Positions 58,001-64,000 of a stretch of 64,000 bases of DNA are shown piece by piece. The stretch is taken from contig JAPDKC010000010.1 of assembly GCA_029258755.1 (NCBI GenBank), forward strand, positions 62,001 to 126,000. Reading direction: 5' to 3'. The notes beneath the pieces are model-generated. The model was not told where the DNA came from and did not search any database. It saw only the letters and a program-made list of their open reading frames with translations. Source of the DNA: an archaeon (lineage in GTDB: Archaea > Iainarchaeota > Iainarchaeia > Iainarchaeales > DTGL01). How positions within the stretch are numbered: the first letter of the stretch is position 1; each line of letters begins with the position of its first letter. Made by a program: the position numbers and the translations under genes.

Positions 58001-58533
58001 AAGGAAAAATCTTTGTAGCGGCATTCGCACAAAGCTGGTTGCACAACATTCTGGCCAGATTGCGGAATTCTGTAAATGTTGCCGCACCTGTTGCAGCGCC
58101 AAACAGCAAGCTTTAGTTTTGGTAAAACATCAGTTATCTGCTTAACAACTCCTTCTACACAAATAAGCTTATTTATGTGCTCCGAGCTTAAATCGCGAAG
58201 CAGAACCTTCCTATCTTCAGGTAGATTGCAGAACCTAACGTGAGGCATAAAATCTTTAACATCGAAGGGGAGCTCTATCCGCTTCAGAGCTAGGCGTGCT
58301 GCTTCTATAAGCATATCCGGCTTATCAAGAAGCTCGTCAGCCAAGCTATAATCAAATCTTTCCAGCTCTGCAAAATCTATAATTAGAGAGCGTTTCTTTG
58401 GGTAAGCATCTGCCAAGCGCTCTATCTCCTTTTTATATTTGGTTTCAAGGAAATACTGGAATTTCTCTACAAGCGGATTATCTTCCGAGATAATTTCTTG
58501 CGTACCAGCTATTTTAAGCGCCATAGCCCCCAC
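55012..58533 (-). CDS. mcm: Replicative helicase MCM interrupted by an intein
   Basis: HILLVGDPGVAK|[intein]|SQLLMSANAIAPKSIYVGGKTSTGVGLTA; zinc finger CNRCGNIYR...CEC; arginine finger IDLPPTLISRFDLFF. Confidence 0.97.
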   Translation of the reverse strand: MGAMALKIAGTQEIISEDNPLVEKFQYFLETKYKKEIERLADAYPKKRSLIIDFAELERFDYSLADELLDKPDMLIEAARLALKRIELPFDVKDFMPHVRFCNLPEDRKVLLRDLSSEHINKLICVEGVVKQITDVLPKLKLAVWRCNRCGNIYRIPQSGQNVVQPALCECRYKDFSLVEEQSKFVDYQKIQIQEPLEVLKGSEQPTTLDIYVSDDLVNKALPGEKVELVGILRLSPAKGTKLVFGRYLECVYLEQTQQEFEEIDITPEEEKKIKELAKDPEIYKKLINSIAPNIYGHEDVKEAIVLQLFGGVKKVLPTQTIRGNIHILLVGDPGVAKCVSADTEVLLSDGSFVPISKLVESNLSNPVKLDDGYYANTSIKIPLMNYDGKLVEGEVKRVYKRRAKELVLIRTRTGKELCVTHTHPLFVYDNGKVRAVPAEKITPGFFIAAPRQIKISPCLAELTLSEKGKTNAFHIKFPTKINTGLARFVGYMLAEGYARINKKEKQIRFTNSDKEILDDFTKIVFETFGFKPSLRSRKRSKEVICDYRELANFLQENFPELLHSSRCRAVPKTILKAPDAIVKEFLRAFIEAEGSISKTKRMLSVVSASKDIIKSLQLLLLRFGIISKVEKTRSRATNGRMKRPKTYYRLLIGGKFVQRYIELIGFITERKKKIACSLASKKLNTNTDIVPLDPKLLLQLRKKLGLSQSDFLIPRSTYQHYERGDRKPSRENLQIIANVMLSRYSALGVFDRELEERLLDLFKLAYADIFWDEVVYVKKFSKECWVYDIETNLAHNFISNLIYSHNSQLLMSANAIAPKSIYVGGKTSTGVGLTASAVKDEFGEGGWTLKAGALVLASGGIAMIDELDKMPSDERSALHEAMEQGTVSVAKAGIITRFKTDTSILAAANPKFSRFDEYEPLLEQIDLPPTLISRFDLFFMIKDVLDKTRDKEIAEFILKTHRAGERLSSAEVAGKKLKKKEEEEIKSITQPEIEPELLRKYISYARKNVFPVLSKEAMDTIAEFYVNLREKGKQEGSYAATHRQLEGLVRLAEASARVRLSNVVEKQDAERAIRLLKRSLKDVVTDPETGKIDIDLIIAGQTHTQIENMRKVLAIIKEKSKEKEMVAVDEVVSEAMQFGLDKDKVEDLLNKLEKKGEIYRPRYGFVKPTQKD
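56113..57519 (-). mobile_element. Intein (469 aa) with LAGLIDADG-type homing endonuclease and HTH, inserted in MCM Walker A
   Basis: N-block CVSADTEVLLSDGS, THTHPLFVY B-block, FVGYMLAEGYA and FLRAFIEAEGSI endonuclease motifs, C-block VYDIETNLAHNFISNLIYSHN|S. Junctions mapped on codons at 57519 and 56113. Confidence 0.96.
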
Positions 58534-58642
58534 AATGAAAGATTCAATCTTACGATTAAGGTTTTTATGGTTCAGTTCCGCTAAATCAGGTGCTGAGAGC
58601 TTGCATAATAGAAAACAGCATTTTTAATTTATTTATATTGGG

Positions 58643-59290
58643 TTAAGAATCTGAACCTAAAAGCTTGTTTCTTTTTGGCTTCCCAGGCACAATGTGGTGC
58701 TCTCTACAGCGCGCCTCATAAAGCTCTTCGCTACCAACAAGGATAAGCGGACTATCATAAGGTGCTGGTTTTCCATCAATAAGCCTTTGCGTAAAATACG
58801 CCTCTTTGCCACAGATTCTTGTACCATTCTTTGTTTTTATTTTATAGGTGCATATTGCATGCAGCTTATCAACCTTATCGCTTAATGCAATCATATCAGC
58901 AACTGTGCGCTTTGAGTTCCTAAACGCAAAAGGTTCGCCGCGAAAATCAAGGTTTAAGCATGCCAGAATCACCCTAAGCTTCCTTGATGCTAGCTCCAAA
59001 GCAACATCTATCATCCCATCATCCAAAAACTGAATTTCATCTACGCCTACTACCTCTGTATCCGGTTCAAGATTCCTTAATATTTCATAGCTATTTTCTA
59101 CAGGAATTGCTTCTATGCGCCTATCGTCATGCGAATATATGTAGTTAGCACCTCCTCGAAAATCCAGAGAAGGGGTAAAGAGCTGAACCTTTTGGCCTGC
59201 TATCATTGCTCTGCGTACCCTGCGCATAAGCTCCTCAGATTTGCCGCTGAACATAGGTCCTGTTATAATCTCTATAGGCATGCGAACCAA
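58643..59290 (-). CDS. tdk: Thymidine kinase (type II)
   Basis: IEIITGPMFSGKSEELMRRVRRAMIAGQKVQLFTP, VVGVDEIQFLDD, CTYKIKTKNGTRICGKEAYFTQRL. Confidence 0.95.
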   Translation of the reverse strand: MVRMPIEIITGPMFSGKSEELMRRVRRAMIAGQKVQLFTPSLDFRGGANYIYSHDDRRIEAIPVENSYEILRNLEPDTEVVGVDEIQFLDDGMIDVALELASRKLRVILACLNLDFRGEPFAFRNSKRTVADMIALSDKVDKLHAICTYKIKTKNGTRICGKEAYFTQRLIDGKPAPYDSPLILVGSEELYEARCREHHIVPGKPKRNKLLGSDS

Positions 59291-59438
59291 TAAAATTCTG
59301 CAGAGTTTTGTTTAAAAAATTAGTTTTTGATTCTTGATAAAATGCGTATTTTGAATAATCATTGCTAAATTGGAATATTTGTCAAAAAAATCAACGTTTT
59401 TAACGTTTTTTGCAAAAGTTAAGATAAGAGGTGACGCT

Positions 59439-60923
59439 TTGTCCAAGGGCAAGTTCTATATAACAACCGCGATAGACTACCCTAGCTCGAATCCGCATCT
59501 AGGGCACGCTTATGAAAAGCTATGCGCGGATGTTTTGGCTAGATGGCATAGGCTACTTGGCAAAGAGGTATTTTTCCTTACAGGAACAGATGAGCATGGA
59601 ATAAAGATTATGAGAGCTGCAGAAAAAGCAAATATGAGCCCGCAAGAATTTGTAGATATGCAATCAGAAAAATTCAAGGAGCTATGTAAGCTGTGGAATA
59701 TAAGCTATGACCGCTTCATAAGAACAACTGAGGCACAGCATATTAAAATAGCTCAGGAGATCTTCAAAAAGATTTATGAAAATGGAGATATATACTTGGG
59801 AAAGTACGTTGGAAAATATTGCCCTGACTGCGAAACCTTTTATACAGAAAAGGATCTTGTAAATGGTAAATGTCCCGTGCACAATAAGCCATGCGAGATT
59901 GTGAGCGAGGAATCCTACTTTTTCAGATTGAGTAAATATAAGGAAAAGATTTTGGAGTATCTGGAAAAAAATGAGCTTTCGATATGGCCCGCTGGTAAAA
60001 AAGAGGAGATTAGGAATAGGCTTAAAAATGGGCTTTTAGACTTAAGTGTTTCACGCACTAGCTTTGATTGGGGGGTTCCAGTACCTATAAACCCCAAGCA
60101 TGTTCAGTATGTATGGGTTGATGCCCTAATTAATTATATAAGCGGTATTGACTATCCAAGCGAGCGATTTAAAAGATTCTGGCCAGCGGATGTGCATTTA
60201 ATTGGCAAGGATATAGTTTGGCACCATACCGTGATCTGGTGGAGCTTGCTTATGTCCGCTAACATTGAGCTGCCAAAAACAGTACTTGTGCATGGGTTTA
60301 TTCAGACCGCTGGCGGCGAAAAGATGAGTAAAAGCAAGGGCAATGTTATAGACCCTATAGAACTAGCAAAACGCTATAATGTAGATGCGATCCGCTACTA
60401 CCTAATAAGAGAGATTCCATTCGGCGAGGATGGCTACTTTTCCGAAGAAAAGCTTATAGAGAGAAACAATACTGAGCTAGCAAACGATTTGGGAAACTTA
60501 GTAAATAGAACGCTAGCGATGATTGAGCGCTACTTTAATAGCACTATTCCTTCTGGAAGCTTAGATAATGCTCTCAAAGAAAAGTTGAGATTGCAAGCCA
60601 TAATGCAGCATATGCAAAACTTTGAGCTGCACCTTGCACTGGCCGAAATAATGCAGTTTGTAAAAGCATGCAACCAGTATATAAATGAAAAGGAACCTTG
60701 GAAAAAGCAGGGAAGCGAGCTGGCTGATATCATATATACGCTTGCTGAATCCTTGCGTGTAATTGCATTGCTCCTTCACCCATTTATTCCTACAAGCGCT
60801 GAGCGCATAGCGAATTCTTTAGGAATAAAAATCACTAATTTTGAGGATATATTCTCTGGCAAGGGGCTTGCTGGAAACAGGATAGAAAAAATTGGCATTT
60901 TATTCGAGAAGACAAAGCGCTAA
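59439..60923 (+). CDS. metG: Methionyl-tRNA synthetase, bacterial-like; probable TTG start
   Basis: KGKFYITTAIDYPSSNPHLGHAYEKLCADVLARWHRL, CPDCETFYTEKDLVNGKCPVHNKPC, EKMSKSKGNVIDPIEL. RBS-like gaggtga upstream of 59439. Confidence 0.93.
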   Translation: MSKGKFYITTAIDYPSSNPHLGHAYEKLCADVLARWHRLLGKEVFFLTGTDEHGIKIMRAAEKANMSPQEFVDMQSEKFKELCKLWNISYDRFIRTTEAQHIKIAQEIFKKIYENGDIYLGKYVGKYCPDCETFYTEKDLVNGKCPVHNKPCEIVSEESYFFRLSKYKEKILEYLEKNELSIWPAGKKEEIRNRLKNGLLDLSVSRTSFDWGVPVPINPKHVQYVWVDALINYISGIDYPSERFKRFWPADVHLIGKDIVWHHTVIWWSLLMSANIELPKTVLVHGFIQTAGGEKMSKSKGNVIDPIELAKRYNVDAIRYYLIREIPFGEDGYFSEEKLIERNNTELANDLGNLVNRTLAMIERYFNSTIPSGSLDNALKEKLRLQAIMQHMQNFELHLALAEIMQFVKACNQYINEKEPWKKQGSELADIIYTLAESLRVIALLLHPFIPTSAERIANSLGIKITNFEDIFSGKGLAGNRIEKIGILFEKTKR

Positions 60924-61405
60924 ACATTCAGGCCATACTTTGCTATATAAAATAGGTCGTTTAGCATATCTAACGGTTTGTAGTTTAAAGCACAATATAA
61001 GCTTAAAGCATCTACTAGTGCTAGAAGCTTTGATTTCGGACCGCCTAAATATACCTTAAGTAAAGCTGGCTCTGAAAAAAGCGCCTCGCCATACCTTATA
61101 AGCAAAGCCGCTACAACCTCTCTTTCGGAAGCGGTTAGTTCTGCAAACAATTTATGTGCCTTAGCAAGTTCTCTGTTTTGGATCAAAAGCTCGCCAACAT
61201 TAGGGTGCTTTATGCGGAATTCCCTAATAACTTCTTCTGGCTTTTCTATTCCTACAGTGGGCTTTATGTAAACGCTTCCTGTCCTGAAAACCTTGGCTTT
61301 AAAGATTCTAAAGATTGTTTTAGTTCTTCTTATTCCCGCTCTTCTATGCCTTTCACCTATTTTTGGTTTAGGAGCTTTAGGAGCAACTCTCTTTGCGGAA
61401 GGCAT
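60920..61405 (-). CDS. Uncharacterised basic protein
   Basis: 161 aa with very basic N-terminus (KRVAPKAPKPKIGERHRRAGIRRTKTIFRIFKAKVFR). Confidence 0.55.
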   Translation of the reverse strand: MPSAKRVAPKAPKPKIGERHRRAGIRRTKTIFRIFKAKVFRTGSVYIKPTVGIEKPEEVIREFRIKHPNVGELLIQNRELAKAHKLFAELTASEREVVAALLIRYGEALFSEPALLKVYLGGPKSKLLALVDALSLYCALNYKPLDMLNDLFYIAKYGLNV

Positions 61406-61463
61406 AATAAAGGTAACAGAAAGAAGTATTTAATAGTTTTTGTTGATTTTGAGCAAAAGTTTA

Positions 61464-61572
61464 CGCCGGGAGTGGGATTCGAACCCACGCGTGCTTGCGC
61501 ACACCTGCTTGCTCGCTAATGAGCTTGCAAGAATCTCGAGGCAGGCGCGTTGGACCGCTCCGCCATCCCGGC
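61464..61572 (-). tRNA. trnS: tRNA-Ser(CGA), intron-containing
   Basis: Acceptor GCCGGGA/TCCCGGC, T-arm GTGGG-TTCGAAT-CCCAC, long variable arm GTGC-GCAA-GCAC, discriminator G73, anticodon stem CCTGC/GCAGG, loop CT-CGA-G|A with 25-nt intron at 61510-61534. Confidence 0.93.
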
Positions 61573-61602
61573 TTATATAAAAAATAATTTGCAATTTCTT
61601 TT

Positions 61603-62718
61603 TTATCTTTGTCTGAATGAGCTTTGCAGCATGCGTTTTATTTTTGCTAAGCGATATGCGTTTTCTAAAGCTTCTAAGGATATCGCACCAACAAGCTGGC
61701 CTGAGGCAAAAACTGGTATTAAAGAATAGCCTCTCGTTAGAAATCTTTCCAAAACCTTATCTGCGGCTGTGTGCACATCTATTGGCTCAGCATAGCGAGC
61801 ATATCTGGCTAAAGGGACTCTTAGGTCTGCGCCTTCTGGAAGCTCATTGAGATCAAAGATAGCGTAGCGGTTATTTCCTAAATCAACTAAGCATGCAAGC
61901 CTATTTTCTGAGAGAAGTTCTTCTACAGCAAGCGCTAAAGGTATTGAGGCTTCTAAAATTATTGGCTTTTTATCCAATAAATCCTCAATTCTTATGTGCT
62001 TTATCATTTCTTTTGCTTCAATTATGCGTTCTTCTTCCTTAGCACCGAAGAATATGAAAGCAGCGATTACAACGAGAAGTAAGCTGCCTGCAAAAACACC
62101 AACAAAGAATAAAAGCACCGAAACAAAGCCGCTAAGCATAGTTACAAGCTTTGTGGCTTTTAAGTAACCAAGCTTCATGCTGAGCAAAGAACGCAAAACG
62201 CGACCACCATCTAAAGGCAGAGCAGGCAAGAACAAATTGAACGCTCCTAGGATAAGGTTTACGTAGAATATTGCAAATAAAGGATAAGTGTAAATAGCGT
62301 TTTCAAATTCGCTTACACTAAAGCTTTCTGTAAATATATGCCAAGGAAAAGGCAATGAAGCCAAAGAAGCGCTTGTAAGAACAAGAAAAACAACAAGGAA
62401 ATTAAATAAAGGCCCGCTTATAGAGATTAAAAACTCATCCTTTGGTTTATCAGGCAGCTCATCTGTTAGAGCAACACCGCCTATTGGAAGCAAAACTATT
62501 TTTAGAACCTTAATTCCTCTTGTAAGGGAAACAACGCTATGTGTAAGCTCATGCAAAAACACGCTTAAAAAGAGAAAGAAGAAAACCATTGTTGTTGGAA
62601 TAAACGCCTGTGGCTTGACAACAGCTACTGAAATAAGTATGAAAAAGATCACTAGAAGGAATGACCAATGCAGTTCAATCTTTATTCCAAGTATCTTTCC
62701 AAGAGCAAGCGAACGCAT
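61603..62718 (-). CDS. M50 site-2-protease-like metalloprotease, CBS-like C-terminus
   Basis: SVFLHELTHSVVSLTRG, LPALPLDGGRVLRSLLS, C-terminal CBS-like repeats. Confidence 0.9.
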   Translation of the reverse strand: MRSLALGKILGIKIELHWSFLLVIFFILISVAVVKPQAFIPTTMVFFFLFLSVFLHELTHSVVSLTRGIKVLKIVLLPIGGVALTDELPDKPKDEFLISISGPLFNFLVVFLVLTSASLASLPFPWHIFTESFSVSEFENAIYTYPLFAIFYVNLILGAFNLFLPALPLDGGRVLRSLLSMKLGYLKATKLVTMLSGFVSVLLFFVGVFAGSLLLVVIAAFIFFGAKEEERIIEAKEMIKHIRIEDLLDKKPIILEASIPLALAVEELLSENRLACLVDLGNNRYAIFDLNELPEGADLRVPLARYARYAEPIDVHTAADKVLERFLTRGYSLIPVFASGQLVGAISLEALENAYRLAKIKRMLQSSFRQR

Positions 62719-62776
62719 CTGCTTTCACGTATAGAAAAAACAGCAAATAAAAATATAAAAGGGAAAGATCGCTAAG

Positions 62777-63541
62777 CTATGCTCTCTGCTCTAACTCTCT
62801 GTAAGCTTGTGCAAACAAGGTACTAACTGCCACGGCACCTGTATAGAACACAAAGCCTAGTGCTAGGTAATCACCTATTACAGCTATCCCGCTTAGTATT
62901 GTTCCTATCACTGTTAGCACAACATTGCATACGAGAGAGTAAAATATTGCTTTTATATAAGGAACTCTGCCGAATAACGAAGGAATTGCTAGTCCTGCGG
63001 TAAAGCTTTCTTGCCTGAGCCAATGCATAATTGCAACTGGGATAAGAATCACTAAGAATATTGCAAGAATAAACAGTATAAAAAACACTGCAAAGATGAA
63101 TGGCGCTGTTGTCGTGGCTAAACCTAGCATGACAGGCAGGTTTATTCCTGCAGTAGATATGCCGCCACTTGGATAAGCTTCAGGCAAAGCTGTAGCGTGC
63201 CCAGTGGGAGGCATTGTGCTAAATGGAAGCATTCCCACAGATAAACCCAGTAACCCTAGTATTCCAAGAAATATTCCGAGTACTGCTAGGAATATACCAA
63301 TTATGATACCTACGTATATCAGTAAGAGTACTATTAGTAGTATTGATTTCACTATGATGTCGCCCCAGTCGCCCCAGCCTAACAATGAATCGTCGCCTTC
63401 CAAGCTTCTCTTTGCGTTGCGCAATGCAAAGCCTGGAATTGTAAGCAGATTTACTATTGGAATCATTCCTAGGATTATACCTACTATTGCTGTCTTTATG
63501 TCTTGAAACGGTCTTTTTATTGCAACACCTAAGCTAACCAT
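62777..63541 (-). CDS. DUF4013 family membrane protein
   Basis: RPFQDIKTAIVGIILGMIPIVNLLTIPGFALRNAKRSLEGDDSLLGWGDWGDIIVKSILL. Confidence 0.82.
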   Translation of the reverse strand: MVSLGVAIKRPFQDIKTAIVGIILGMIPIVNLLTIPGFALRNAKRSLEGDDSLLGWGDWGDIIVKSILLIVLLLIYVGIIIGIFLAVLGIFLGILGLLGLSVGMLPFSTMPPTGHATALPEAYPSGGISTAGINLPVMLGLATTTAPFIFAVFFILFILAIFLVILIPVAIMHWLRQESFTAGLAIPSLFGRVPYIKAIFYSLVCNVVLTVIGTILSGIAVIGDYLALGFVFYTGAVAVSTLFAQAYRELEQRA

Positions 63542-63633
63542 TTAAAACCACCTTCTCTTATAAGGGATTTTTTATTTAAAAACTTTTCTACAAACGTTAA
63601 GATTTTTGGTTTTTTCAAATTTTTTGTTATAAA

Positions 63634-64000
63634 ATGCATGTGACAAAGGAATTCTATGAAAAATACCCCTATCCAAGTAAATGCATAGCTTCCTATGAAA
63701 CCCTCTACAGAAATGTTAGCTGGCTTACTGAGCTTGTGGATAAAAAGCCAGGTGAATTTAAAGAACATGAGAGCATACTTGACGCTGGTTGCGGTACTGC
63801 TGAACATACCTGTGGCTTTGCTTTAGGAAAAGCAAGGGTTGTAGGTATTGATATAAGCAAAAGCTCTATTATTAATGCAAGAAAGCTAGCAAAGAGGTTT
63901 GGACTAAACAATGTAAAATTCATATGCGAAGACCTTTTGGAAGCTGAACTGCCAAAAGAAAGCTTTGATTATGTTTTTGCGTAGGAGTTTTGCATCATAT
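63634..64000 (+). CDS. Class I SAM-dependent methyltransferase, partial at window edge and apparently frameshifted near 63974-63978
   Basis: FYEKYPYPSK ... ILDAGCGTAEHTCGFALGKARVVGIDISKSSI ... SFDYVF, then motif continues in another frame (FCVGVLHH). Confidence 0.75.

Noticed and set aside
58643-59290. Thymidine kinase as evidence of viral DNA
   Set aside because: TK is embedded among cellular genes with no viral neighbours; ordinary salvage enzyme.
61464-61572. Interpretation as tRNA-Leu(GAG) using the overlapping CTCGAG in the anticodon loop
   Set aside because: Position 33 T followed by CGA, the G73 discriminator and the exact BHB geometry favour Ser(CGA).
1-64000. CRISPR array
   Set aside because: No regularly spaced repeats of 24-40 bp seen, and no cas genes.
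1-64000. Insertion sequences, transposases or provirus
   Set aside because: No transposase, integrase or capsid-like ORF recognised; the only mobile element is the MCM intein.

Overview
AT-rich, gene-dense archaeal chromosome segment, possibly from a DPANN-type lineage (inference only). It is mostly core information-processing genes with a strong concentration of replication genes: GINS, PriS, PriL, two tandem PCNAs, a small OB-fold protein, RFC-L, Orc1/Cdc6, topoisomerase I, NreA, RFC-S, MCM (intein-containing) and thymidine kinase. It also carries ribosome and translation genes (S27e, aIF2-alpha, PheS, PheT, ThrRS, MetRS, Nob1, an MTTase), proteostasis genes (LonB, Cdc48, an NFACT-R/RqcH-like protein, a PAC2 protein at the left edge, two M50 proteases) and RNA genes/enzymes (Csl4, RNase Z, RpoL). 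There are two loci of class-III-signal-peptide pilin-like proteins; the larger has an ATPase, two TadB/TadC-like membrane proteins and a prepilin peptidase. There are two toxin-antitoxin-like gene pairs and one intron-containing tRNA-Ser(CGA). The most notable observations are: (1) an Lrp - mini-RqcH (NFACT-R without NFACT-N) - Cdc48 gene string suggesting a ribosome-quality-control operon; (2) an orphan GC-rich, strongly structured candidate ncRNA at about 36.70-36.83 kb; (3) a 469-aa intein in the MCM Walker A motif that carries an XRE-like HTH as well as a LAGLIDADG endonuclease; (4) a 25-nt tRNA intron whose bulge-helix-bulge can be read directly; (5) tandem divergent PCNAs with altered PIP-like tails on potential clients; (6) bacterial-type ThrRS and MetRS; (7) a 17-bp direct repeat in the thrS/nreA divergent promoter; (8) an apparent frameshift in the methyltransferase at the right edge. 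No rRNA, CRISPR array or insertion sequence was found.
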